A DNA stretch of 64,000 bases from Chitinophaga ginsengisoli. GTDB taxonomy: Bacteria > Bacteroidota > Bacteroidia > Chitinophagales > Chitinophagaceae. The notes beneath the pieces were generated by a model. That model ran no database searches. It was not told the origin of the DNA and worked only from the letters and a program-made list of their open reading frames with translations. Position 1 is the first letter of the stretch. Each line of letters opens with the position of its first letter. Position numbers and translations under genes: made by a program. Where the stretch lies: contig NZ_PYGK01000005.1 of assembly GCF_003014595.1 (NCBI RefSeq), positions 434,001-498,000 on the forward strand, in the 5' to 3' direction. Below, one piece after another: positions 10,092 to 18,199 of this stretch.

Positions 10092-10811
10092 ATGAAAAAG
10101 GTTTTCCTCGTTCTCTTACTCATTCCTTTACTGGGAACAGCACAAACGAAAACAGTACTTACAACTAACCTGGTATTTGCAAAAAATGACAAGGCGGCTC
10201 TGTTTGAGAAAGCACTTGCCAGCCATGTGCAGAAGTATCATACCGGAGATCTGAGCTGGCGGGTATGGACTATAGAATCGGGTCCCAACTTCGGCGGCTA
10301 TCTGCTTGTTGAAGGCCCCAATACCTGGGATGCCCTGGATGGCCGTGGCGATATCAGCACTGCGCATACGGCAGATTGGAACAATAATGTAATGCCGCTT
10401 ATTGAAGGGCGTGGTGAAGGTGGTTATTATGTTTACCAGCCCGATTTGAGCACTGTTCAACTTACGGACTATGCTGCAAAGGCTACTATCAACCATATAA
10501 CAGCAAATCCAGGTAAGATTGCCAATGTACAGGAACTCATCAAAAAAATGAAGAAAGTATGGGAAGCTGGTAAAGAATCTGTCGCAGTGTATATGCTTAA
10601 CTCTTCCGGAGAGCCTGGTTATATTATTGTAACACGATTGAAAGATGGACTCAAGGAATTGTCTGCCGATTACCGCAAACCATTGGCAGCACGGTTCGAT
10701 GAGGTAAATGGTACAGGCTCATTTGATGCATGGCTGAAAGATTATGCTGATGCAGTGAAGGTTCGCTGGACTGAGTTGATTTTCTTTAATCCCAATCTGA
10801 GTTCGAAATAA
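10092..10811 (+). CDS. Secreted/periplasmic protein of unknown function
   Basis: 239 residues from the ATG at 10092, chosen because it opens a classic signal peptide (MKKVFLVLLLIPLLGTAQ); the frame is open further upstream but that part has no protein-like character. The mature part looks like two similar alpha/beta halves (LFEKALASHVQKYHTGDLSWRV..., VQELIKKMKKVWEAGKES...), perhaps a dimeric alpha/beta-barrel-like stress protein fold. No catalytic motif is recognisable. A strong terminator follows at 10874. The 299 bp upstream hold nothing I recognise. Confidence 0.75.
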   Translation: MKKVFLVLLLIPLLGTAQTKTVLTTNLVFAKNDKAALFEKALASHVQKYHTGDLSWRVWTIESGPNFGGYLLVEGPNTWDALDGRGDISTAHTADWNNNVMPLIEGRGEGGYYVYQPDLSTVQLTDYAAKATINHITANPGKIANVQELIKKMKKVWEAGKESVAVYMLNSSGEPGYIIVTRLKDGLKELSADYRKPLAARFDEVNGTGSFDAWLKDYADAVKVRWTELIFFNPNLSSK

Positions 10812-10873
10812 GTACTGACTTATAGCGGGCTATCGCTATGCTGATTGTACCTGCTTTTATCTAAACCATCCTT

Positions 10874-10901
10874 CACCGGCAGCATAGCTGCCGGTGGTTT
10901 T
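10874..10901 (+). terminator. Rho-independent terminator
   Basis: A perfect 10-bp stem (caccggcagc / gctgccggtg) with a 3-base loop, followed by a short T run (gttttccc). It ends the transcript of the preceding secreted-protein gene. Confidence 0.75.
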
Positions 10902-11033
10902 CCCTATCTCCTATATAATTTACCGATGTACCAAGTAGGCATGCCGGTACGGGATTATTTTTGATCACAGCGATAATTTTGCAATGTCATATTGCATGAG
11001 GTTACTATTTACCTGACATTAAAAGACACTTTT

Positions 11034-11378
11034 ATGAAAAAGGCAAAGATCATTTTATCCACTATTGTGTTGCTGGCAGTGATGGGAATGGTATTAAGTG
11101 CTTTCGTGAGTAAACGTTTTACCGGTAATCCTTTTTATACCCTGACATATTATTATTCAACACACTCTACTATATACTACCATCCTGTACCATTTGTGGC
11201 CCCGCATCCTTTCTTCTACGTAACGAATGTAGGTATTCCGGATACTTATGCTGTTTATACAACAGGTGTTGAACCCGGTGTTGTGAGAACGTTGACCCGG
11301 CTGGGTGGTTCAGAAACTATTACGATTCCCGTGTGGCTGGGACCTTCTTATCCCACAGTTACCACATTTGCTTTTTAG
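11034..11378 (+). CDS. Small exported hypothetical protein
   Basis: 114 residues from the ATG at 11034, selected because it begins a signal peptide or N-terminal membrane anchor (MKKAKIILSTIVLLAVMGMVLSAFV). The remainder is rich in Tyr, Pro and aromatic residues (FYTLTYYYSTHSTIYYHP) and contains no Cys. I do not recognise the family. It stands alone, about 130 bp after the preceding terminator, and is followed by the alpha/beta-hydrolase relic. Confidence 0.6.
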   Translation: MKKAKIILSTIVLLAVMGMVLSAFVSKRFTGNPFYTLTYYYSTHSTIYYHPVPFVAPHPFFYVTNVGIPDTYAVYTTGVEPGVVRTLTRLGGSETITIPVWLGPSYPTVTTFAF

Positions 11379-11454
11379 TCCCCCTTTAGATCACTGAGGT
11401 TATGCTTCTGGCCCCTTTCTTGTATGCTGTTTCCTGGTAGCAAAATGTATCGTT

Positions 11455-11610
11455 ATGGATATGAAAAGGGTAGACTTCAGCCATCAATTGGTAAAAGTAA
11501 ACGGCACCTCCGTGCATGTGGTCGAAGCGGGAAACAGGCAGGGGCATTTTGCACTGGAAGAACAGACCCGGAAAGTGGCGGGTGCCATAGCCGCGTTTAT
11601 GAAGGAATAA
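11455..11610 (+). pseudogene. Internally deleted alpha/beta hydrolase relic
   Basis: A 51-residue frame joins the two ends of an alpha/beta hydrolase. The first part (VKVNGTSVHVVEAGN) is the usual N-terminal strand of epoxide-hydrolase-like enzymes. It is followed directly by GHFALEEQTRKVAGAIAAF, the usual C-terminal segment containing the catalytic His. The roughly 220 residues between, including the nucleophile elbow, are gone, with the reading frame kept. It cannot be an active hydrolase; a deletion pseudogene is the simplest reading. Confidence 0.7.
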
Positions 11611-11821
11611 GGGCAAAAGAAAAATCCTGTACCGGATAATCAGGACAAAAGAAATCGCCAAACTGCGAAGTCATCTGCGCTGAAGTTCCTAAATTTTGAC
11701 ACCGTTATACACACCTCAGATGCCTGAATATATAGTCGCATCGCATGGTTTAATTGTTCCCTCCACGTTAGTTGTTCCGGCATTTAGGGTAATCATTGTT
11801 AATCATTAAAAACATGCCCAG

Positions 11822-12574
11822 ATGAACCTATTAAAGCCCGGGGGCGGATTAATCCCTTTCCGCACCCAAGGAATCTTATGCACTTTTATCCTCTCCACAT
11901 TCTTATTAATTGCATGCAGGAAGGTGGCAATAGAAATACGAGCGGAGAGACCGACTGTTTCTGACAGCAGGACAGCGCAGATAAGCATTGCCGCTGCCGA
12001 TCCCACAGGAGGTTGGACGCAGACTTCCTATACCTACAGCATACAGACCCCATGGAACCTTTCTCAGAGTAGTCGTTATAGCTATTCAGGAGGAGAACAC
12101 CACTTCTGGATCTATACCGGGGATGCCTGTCAGTTTGAAGGCTGTACCACCGGCCCACGTTCAGAACTGCGTATGAATAATAATTATACTTCTGGAAAAC
12201 ATCAGTTTGAAGGAGACGTATACATTGTTTCCGGTTCTGAAGGAACGGATATCATGCAGGTGTTTGGCGGAGCAACAAATGCAACTGCTATTATGCTCAA
12301 AATTCATGCAGGCAGTAACGGTACTATCAAACGTTATGACAACGAAACATTGATGACGGACGCTTATGACAAATGGATCCATGTCAACGTACAGCATGAT
12401 GCTGACAACGGAAAAATATACGTTTACCTGAATGGAGTACTTAAAGGTACCTATGCAGATCGTGGAGATGCCACACATTATTTCAAATGTGGTGTATATA
12501 ATATATCCGGGTCCAGGTCTGAAACCCGGTGGAAAAATGTAAAGTACTGGAAGAATGGTCCTGTGGGACAGTGA
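11822..12574 (+). CDS. PL7-like polysaccharide (alginate/glucuronan) lyase, lipoprotein
   Basis: 250 residues. An N-terminal signal ends in a lipobox (STFLLIAC), so the protein is probably anchored to a membrane surface. The body is a jelly-roll lyase: GPRSELRMNN matches the R(S/T)ELR strand, IMLKIHAG stands where PL7 enzymes have Q-I-H, and HYFKCGVYNISGS matches the YFKxGxYxQ strand with the catalytic Tyr. These are the three hallmark strands of PL7-type beta-eliminating lyases; the related PL20 glucuronan lyases remain an alternative. The Gln-to-Lys change in the QIH motif is unusual and may alter substrate choice. A bidirectional terminator follows at 12601. Confidence 0.75.
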   Translation: MNLLKPGGGLIPFRTQGILCTFILSTFLLIACRKVAIEIRAERPTVSDSRTAQISIAAADPTGGWTQTSYTYSIQTPWNLSQSSRYSYSGGEHHFWIYTGDACQFEGCTTGPRSELRMNNNYTSGKHQFEGDVYIVSGSEGTDIMQVFGGATNATAIMLKIHAGSNGTIKRYDNETLMTDAYDKWIHVNVQHDADNGKIYVYLNGVLKGTYADRGDATHYFKCGVYNISGSRSETRWKNVKYWKNGPVGQ

Positions 12575-12600
12575 CTAGGAAACGTTCTATTACAAAAGAA

Positions 12601-12628
12601 CAAAACCCGGGAACTACCCCGGGTTTTG
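12601..12628. terminator. Bidirectional terminator between convergent genes
   Basis: A perfect 11-bp inverted repeat (caaaacccggg / cccgggttttg) with a 6-base loop, ending in T runs on both strands. It lies between the plus-strand lyase and the minus-strand gene ending at 12646. Confidence 0.85.
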
Positions 12629-12645
12629 CAGTTATATCGGCTTCG

Positions 12646-13644
12646 CTACATTTGTTTACTCTTACTGAACTTGTGCTCTTTATATTCAGCCAGCCGTTTG
12701 TCGATAATCGATTTTACTTTTGCGTAATTACCTTCATTATAAACAATCTTATTTAATTGCTCCTCTGCAGCCTTCCCGAAATAGTTGTCTTTTAGCTCAG
12801 CGTTTTCTAAAAATGAATATGCAACATCCCGGGTAAAAAGTATATCGTGTCCACTTAGATTCATGATATAAGCATGTATGAACGGTACTTCAGCAGAAAA
12901 GTCCTCTTCCGTTACATAACCTCTTTTAAGAATGCGTACCCATTCCGTAGCAGGCAGTTTCCCTTCTTTAATATCTTTTGATATGGCTGATTGCTGCTCG
13001 TTGGTTTTTACGAAATCTTTTTCGATAGCCCACTGAAGGAACATCAAATCAGCCGTTCTATAAAAATTCTTTGACGACAGGAATGTTTCAAAACTCTCGT
13101 ACAGCCATTCGTAATAAAAATGGAAGAGTGGTTTTGCGGTATCAAGTTCGAGAGAAAAATACTTGATGATTTGACTGTCATTAAACTCGAGTCCCCAGAC
13201 AATATCTTTTTTATCGTCTAAAGGTTTTTTCCACCTGTAAAAGCTTTCACTTCCATCATCGTTCAACCATATAGGAGAGATCTCGCTGCTCTTTAAAGTA
13301 GGCTCACCCAGTTTCATTTTGAGAGATTCAAAATCAGCGTTGAAATCCAGGCCCAGGGGGAATTCGGTTTTCGATTTATTATTGTACCACCTCACAATGC
13401 TCAGAGCAGGTACGAAAATTCCCTTTTTGTCTCCCTGGATCAGGGAAAAATTATCAAGGTAGATCCGTGCCTCAAATAGTAGATCAACCCCCAGCTTTTT
13501 ATTCTCGACCCAATAGGAGGTGTCGGTCCCGCGATTCGAAATAAAAGGTTTCTTAGGGTATTTGAATCCATTGTTCTCAATAAAGGATATGATCTTTTCA
13601 TCGTCAATCCGCAGTCCGACGAGATCTTTAAGGGTATTGAACAT
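12646..13644 (-). CDS. Cytosolic hypothetical protein
   Basis: I use the ATG at 13644 (MFNTLKDLVGLRIDDEKIISFIENNG), giving 332 residues; the frame is open to 13860 but the extra 72 residues do not look like coding sequence. No signal peptide or membrane segment. The N-terminal half is alpha/beta with many aromatics (FYRWKKPLDDKKDIVWGLEFND); the C-terminal half is helical. It is a lone gene, and its character is like that of SUKH/immunity-type proteins scattered in Bacteroidota, but I see no signature that settles this. Confidence 0.65.
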   Translation of the reverse strand: MFNTLKDLVGLRIDDEKIISFIENNGFKYPKKPFISNRGTDTSYWVENKKLGVDLLFEARIYLDNFSLIQGDKKGIFVPALSIVRWYNNKSKTEFPLGLDFNADFESLKMKLGEPTLKSSEISPIWLNDDGSESFYRWKKPLDDKKDIVWGLEFNDSQIIKYFSLELDTAKPLFHFYYEWLYESFETFLSSKNFYRTADLMFLQWAIEKDFVKTNEQQSAISKDIKEGKLPATEWVRILKRGYVTEEDFSAEVPFIHAYIMNLSGHDILFTRDVAYSFLENAELKDNYFGKAAEEQLNKIVYNEGNYAKVKSIIDKRLAEYKEHKFSKSKQM

Positions 13645-13887
13645 TCTTTGGTTTTTAATTTCAGGTTGGGACGTCAGGTTGCAAAATAGATAATATTTCT
13701 TAGTAATGTAAGCGACATCGTTTACAGCAGAAATTTTTTGAAAATAGTAGTTAGTTCCTGACGAATGTTTATACTTTTTTCTATTTTGATGAATTGTGCA
13801 ATTAACGTTTAATTGCACGGAAAAGTCTGTGGTTACTGCAGTGAAGGAGTACCATGTCACTGAATCCTGAACCAGGCTGCCGCCTGA

Positions 13888-14547
13888 TTATAGCAGGAAT
13901 TTTGGAGAGCCCATATCAAGTGGCCCCTTACCTGGCCAGGGACCATCGGGAGTAGTTAGTTCACTATGAGGCCAGGCCTTCCAGTTATGACGGGGCATAC
14001 CGGCAGCCGTAACCAGGTTTTGCAGCACGACAGAAAGATCTGACATTCGCCATACATCTTCGTTGGGATCATCCTCCTGACCGGCGGAGGCAGCTATAGC
14101 TTCCTGGCCTGTGCGGGACAGTACAATTACAGAACAAGGTGGGCTCCAACAGCCCAGACCTCCAAATACAGCCTGCAGTCTCGCTGCTACTTCAATGCCT
14201 CCTACGGAATCCATGGTCACCGCACAGGCGACCGGCTTGCCGAAGAAGGCAGGGGTATTTTCAAAAGCGGTAGTGACTTCGATAAACTGCTGGAGAGGAG
14301 AACTCCAGTTATTCCAATATACACCAGTTATCACCAGGAAACCATCGCAACCTGCCAGCAGGTCATACACCTCCCGGATGTCAGGCAGGGGACCAGTAAG
14401 CGTCAGTAGAGACGTTTCTTGCTGCAGTTCATTCACCAGTACCTGTACCGCCTGCTTCGCTACTGCTCCTGAATTACCAGTTGTTCCCCGGAGGGAGCCA
14501 TTGATGATTAGTATTTTTTTTACTGTATGTGTCATATGATCCGGCAC
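13888..14547 (-). CDS. NAD(P)H-dependent FMN reductase / flavodoxin-like protein
   Basis: 219 residues with a flavodoxin-like fold. ILIINGSLRGTTGNSG near the N-terminus is the phosphate-binding loop for FMN, and CDGFLVITGVYWNNWSSPLQQFIE is the second FMN-contact segment. A likely internal start is the second Met (MTHTVKK). Members reduce flavins, quinones or azo dyes with NAD(P)H; the substrate cannot be inferred. The Pro/Trp-rich C-terminus (HNWKAWPHSEL) is longer than in the minimal family. It stands alone. Confidence 0.8.
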   Translation of the reverse strand: MPDHMTHTVKKILIINGSLRGTTGNSGAVAKQAVQVLVNELQQETSLLTLTGPLPDIREVYDLLAGCDGFLVITGVYWNNWSSPLQQFIEVTTAFENTPAFFGKPVACAVTMDSVGGIEVAARLQAVFGGLGCWSPPCSVIVLSRTGQEAIAASAGQEDDPNEDVWRMSDLSVVLQNLVTAAGMPRHNWKAWPHSELTTPDGPWPGKGPLDMGSPKFLL

Positions 14548-14665
14548 TCAATTGAGCAATTTTTGTCAGTGCTCTTTCTGCTGGTTTTAAGTTATATCGC
14601 CAGGAAGGCGCTCAAAGATATAACAAGGATGGAAAGTAAGATGCGATATCCGGGGAATTATTGTT

Positions 14666-15229
14666 TTGGGTGAATTGATTTGTAAATCAATTAGTTGTAT
14701 TTGTGGCTCTCTTTCTGTCGCTGATGCCTATATCATGAAGCCGTTCAAATGGAAACATATTGCGGCGGTAGTAAAGAACCTGATCGCCTCCAGGGAGAAG
14801 CTGCGCCTGAAATTCTCCGAGCAGCCTAACAGTGATGTCAGTGTACTGGCTACAAACAGCAGGGATAAGGCTTTCATGGAAAAAGTAGTGAGTATTATAG
14901 AGGAACGGATCATTGACCCGCAACTTTCGGTGGAAGAGTTGAGCCGGGACATGGCGATGAGCCGTTCCAATCTGCATAAAAAGCTGAAGTCATTGTCAGG
15001 GTATGTACCCAATGAGTTGATAAAGCTGGTGCGACTAAAGCACGCGGCAAGGTTGCTGCAGGCAGGTGGGCATACGGTAACAGAAGTGGCTTATATGACG
15101 GGTTTTAGTTCGCCCTCTTATTTTTCGAAGTGTTTTTTACAACAGTTTAAGGTAACGCCAAAAGAGTATGCTGATAATAAGACAAAGCCGGGTGCGCAGG
15201 ATGTGGAAGATCTGATAAAGAAGGGATAG
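14666..15229 (+). pseudogene. Truncated hybrid two-component regulator (end of receiver plus AraC HTH)
   Basis: The frame opens at a TTG and recognisable homology starts only at DAYIMKPFKWKHI, the end of a receiver domain including its conserved Lys. It continues through the linker (VVKNLIASREKLRLKF) into a complete AraC-type HTH (about residues 90-175; LSVEELSRDMAMSRSNLHKKLKSL, VTEVAYMTGFSSPSYFSKCF). That is the C-terminal tail of the giant hybrid sensor/regulators that control polysaccharide loci in Bacteroidota. The sensor, kinase and most of the receiver are missing and nothing upstream encodes them. It might still make a DNA-binding fragment, but it looks like a relic. Confidence 0.7.
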
Positions 15230-15334
15230 GGGCACACTGTTAAACGGATCAGCCGGAACACCAATCTTACTAGTATTCCGGCTGTTAAACTTATTTGGGG
15301 TAGATTTTTGGGGAATCGAACAATGACAGACGGC

Positions 15335-16738
15335 CTATTTACCGCCGGCAAGATGAAGGGCCAGCTCCAGCACAGGATCGCGCTGTTGTAATATATCGGT
15401 GACTGAAGGGATAACAATATGATCTGTCGGAACGCCTTTATCTATCGCGTAAGGATTTTGCAGGTGCATATAATATCCTAGTAATGGAACATCCAGTCCG
15501 AGATGTGTATTGGGCAGCGTTACCATGGCAAAGCCTCCGCTGGAATTACCCTGCATCGTGCCTCCGCTTTCCTCTCCAATAAAGACTGCATTGCGATTGT
15601 CTTTTACAATGGCTGTAAATTCTGCTGTTACCGAGAAACTACGACCATTTTGCAGGATGTATACATTACCCGTAAAGGCATTTGCTTCGGGGTTCATCAT
15701 CTTTAGTCCTTCCGAATAAGTGAAGTGATATTCATCCCCGACTTTCTCCACAAACTGTTTGAGATATTCCATCTCGGGAGGGAAAGTAGCATACGCAGCA
15801 AAGGAATAAGGGCCTACGCCTGTGACAGTGAGTTTGTCGTAATACCGGAATGGTGCGCGGGCAATAAAGGCATTCAGCTGCATCCCCAGTCGGTCTGTTC
15901 CACCTTCATTATTACGGAGGTCTATGATCAGGGAATGGATCTGCTTTTCCCGGATCTGGCGGAAGATGCTGTCCAGGAAATCCCTGAACGGTGGCATACC
16001 CTCATTCTCCATGAATACTGCGATGCGTAGCAGGGCTACATCTTTTGTGGGGAAAGATACACTGTATGGCGGTTCAGGAGGTGCTGCCAGCTGTATATCT
16101 TTTGCACTTATTGCTTTCAGTACAATCTTTCCTTTTTTTCCTGCCGCTTCTTTATACGCTATAGAGAACTGTGCTGAAGGGCCGGTAAAGAGGCCATAAT
16201 AGCTTGCAAAATCGCTGTTAAGAGCAGCATACCTGGCACTTTGTATCGTCCCGTCAGCATAAATGTTCCTGAAAAGCCGGGCGACAATATGCGCCATGTC
16301 CTCGCCATTGATACTCAATATCCGGGTGCCGGGAGATAGTTTCTCTTCTCCGCCGTAGCTTCCCAGCACAAAGGCATTACCCTCTTTAAAATAGAGGCGG
16401 AGAGGCAGATAGCCATTTTCAAAGAAGGCGTGGAGGTCGTCCGGCCTTCCGGCACGATGGAATTTTACATGTCCGTCGCCGATAGCAGCGATCAAGGGAT
16501 TCACCAGTCGGTAAAACTCATACTCTGTCATTCCTTTTTTGAGTAGCTTCTCAATAGTGGCAAATTCTTGGTCTGCCTGCGCCTTTGTCTGGAAGCGATA
16601 TAATCCCGGATGCGCTTCTTCCAGTGCCTGGCGGATAATGGTAAAATCAGTTCGTAATTCCTGGGGTGTGAATACCCGTTGTGCCCTTCCCAACATGCCC
16701 GTCAGCAATAGCAACAACCCAATGGCCATTTTTTTCAT
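15335..16738 (-). CDS. S41-family peptidase (C-terminal-processing-protease-like)
   Basis: 467 residues with a signal peptide (MKKMAIGLLLLLTGMLGRAQ). The N-terminal helical cap (about 25-110) contains IAAIGDGHVKFHR. A PDZ-like segment follows (LSPGTRILSINGEDM), then the S41 core with SLIIDLRNNEGGTDRLG and the nucleophile region NGRSFSVTAEFTAIV. Secreted proteases of this type usually act on periplasmic or outer-membrane proteins. It ends 22 bp before... the upstream AraC-type membrane regulator (its stop at 16761) is co-directional, so the two are probably one operon. Confidence 0.88.
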   Translation of the reverse strand: MKKMAIGLLLLLTGMLGRAQRVFTPQELRTDFTIIRQALEEAHPGLYRFQTKAQADQEFATIEKLLKKGMTEYEFYRLVNPLIAAIGDGHVKFHRAGRPDDLHAFFENGYLPLRLYFKEGNAFVLGSYGGEEKLSPGTRILSINGEDMAHIVARLFRNIYADGTIQSARYAALNSDFASYYGLFTGPSAQFSIAYKEAAGKKGKIVLKAISAKDIQLAAPPEPPYSVSFPTKDVALLRIAVFMENEGMPPFRDFLDSIFRQIREKQIHSLIIDLRNNEGGTDRLGMQLNAFIARAPFRYYDKLTVTGVGPYSFAAYATFPPEMEYLKQFVEKVGDEYHFTYSEGLKMMNPEANAFTGNVYILQNGRSFSVTAEFTAIVKDNRNAVFIGEESGGTMQGNSSGGFAMVTLPNTHLGLDVPLLGYYMHLQNPYAIDKGVPTDHIVIPSVTDILQQRDPVLELALHLAGGK

Positions 16739-16760
16739 ACAGTTCAGTTTTTCTGTAAAG

Positions 16761-17933
16761 CTAGATGGGGCTTAGGGTTGTGTCGACCGGGCCGACAGGA
16801 TTGAACGTCTTTTTACTGGCTTTCTGGTATGCCGACGGGGTCGTACCTGTCAGTTTTTTGAAGGTGGTATTGAAGGTTGCCTTGGAATTGAACCCACAAT
16901 CCATGGCGATGCCCAGTATACTGTAATCTGCCGAGGCGGGTTCTTCAAGACGAAGTTTGACAGCTTCTACCCGGTAGGTATTCACGAAATCATGGAAACT
17001 TTTTCCCGCCTGTTCGTTGATAACCTGGGAAAGATGGTGACGGGATACCTTTAGTTGCTCTGCCAATGTGAAAATGGTCAGATCGGGATCCAGGAAGGGG
17101 CGTTCTGATGTCATGTGATCAAGTAGCTTTTCATATATCGTCTTTTCTGCTGATGCCTGGAGGCCCGACTTCTGATATTTTTTACTGGTTGCCGGTGCTA
17201 TTTTGTCGGTGCCGAATATTTCAGGCTGTAGGAGATATTTACCTGCCAGCCAATACACCATTCCCACCACCAGGCAATAATTATAGTGATAAAAATGAGT
17301 GATGACTGGTATCTGCCATTTCCTTCCGTAGAATCCTAATCCGGATACTATGAGTATGCCCAGCAGGCCATATATGAACTGCCGCAGCCATACCAGCCGG
17401 TAATTACTGGTGTCTGACAGTGCATTTTCTACCGTCTTCCTGAATTTTCTTAACAGGGACAGCGACAGCAAAAGGTATCCTGTGATCATACAAAGGCTTA
17501 ACTGGTTCAGCCAACCGAAATCCAGACGGCTTAATCCGTCAAAGTCCATCAGTAGCTTCCTTTTCGCAGCTGCACTTTGCAGTAACCAGGGCGACAGGAT
17601 AAGCAGATAAAAGAGGAAAGGGAGGATATGCAGGGTATCCTTCCACGTCAGGCGCTGGCCTCCGTCGGTGACCTTTTTTGTAAACAGGTAAATGAGCGGG
17701 CCAAACAGGCTAAGCTGCAACCAGGATATACGGCTCAGATGGGGGAAGGTCAGGAAAAACTCCCGGGTATCAAAAGCATTTAACAGGGCCTGGAAAGAAA
17801 CTAACAGCATGAAGCAGATCAGCAGGATGCTGGTCGCATTGTTTCTTTTACGGGTAAACAGCAGGAATGCAAAGAGTGCAGCGTTAATCAGGCCGGCGGT
17901 TACAAAGTAGCGAAAGAGAGAGGTAACTGTCAT
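16761..17933 (-). CDS. Membrane-anchored AraC-family transcriptional regulator
   Basis: 390 residues. The N-terminal 240 residues carry about six to seven hydrophobic helices (for example FRYFVTAGLINAALFAFLLF, ILPFLFYLLILSPWLL). The C-terminal 110 residues are an AraC HTH (FTLAEQLKVSRHHLSQVINEQ, ILGIAMDCGFNSKATFNTTFKKLTG). This 'multi-TM plus AraC' architecture is common in Bacteroidota and likely senses a membrane or envelope signal. It lies 22 bp upstream of the S41 peptidase in the same direction and probably shares its transcript. Confidence 0.88.
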   Translation of the reverse strand: MTVTSLFRYFVTAGLINAALFAFLLFTRKRNNATSILLICFMLLVSFQALLNAFDTREFFLTFPHLSRISWLQLSLFGPLIYLFTKKVTDGGQRLTWKDTLHILPFLFYLLILSPWLLQSAAAKRKLLMDFDGLSRLDFGWLNQLSLCMITGYLLLSLSLLRKFRKTVENALSDTSNYRLVWLRQFIYGLLGILIVSGLGFYGRKWQIPVITHFYHYNYCLVVGMVYWLAGKYLLQPEIFGTDKIAPATSKKYQKSGLQASAEKTIYEKLLDHMTSERPFLDPDLTIFTLAEQLKVSRHHLSQVINEQAGKSFHDFVNTYRVEAVKLRLEEPASADYSILGIAMDCGFNSKATFNTTFKKLTGTTPSAYQKASKKTFNPVGPVDTTLSPI

Positions 17934-18199
17934 TTTTATATCAATTGGTCAATAGTTGTTCTAAAGACGTGATTATCATTGAAGCGTTGCTTTTGTCTGG
18001 TTGAGGCTTTTCCGGTTTGGCGAGAGGGGTGCAACAAGATCATTATCCGGGATAGTAGTTATTTTATATATAAATAGTACTATCCCCTTGCCTGTACGAC
18101 TTCTTATAGATATCCTATTAATAACCATTAGCTATCCTTGAAAATTGCTTAAGCTACCCTTGCGTAGCCTATTGAGCCTCAATTCTTAAAATCAAATCA

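Noticed and set aside
11424..11639. 71-residue plus-strand frame in the hydrolase relic
   Set aside because: Basic, low-complexity translation in another frame. The frame at 11455 has clear alpha/beta-hydrolase segments.
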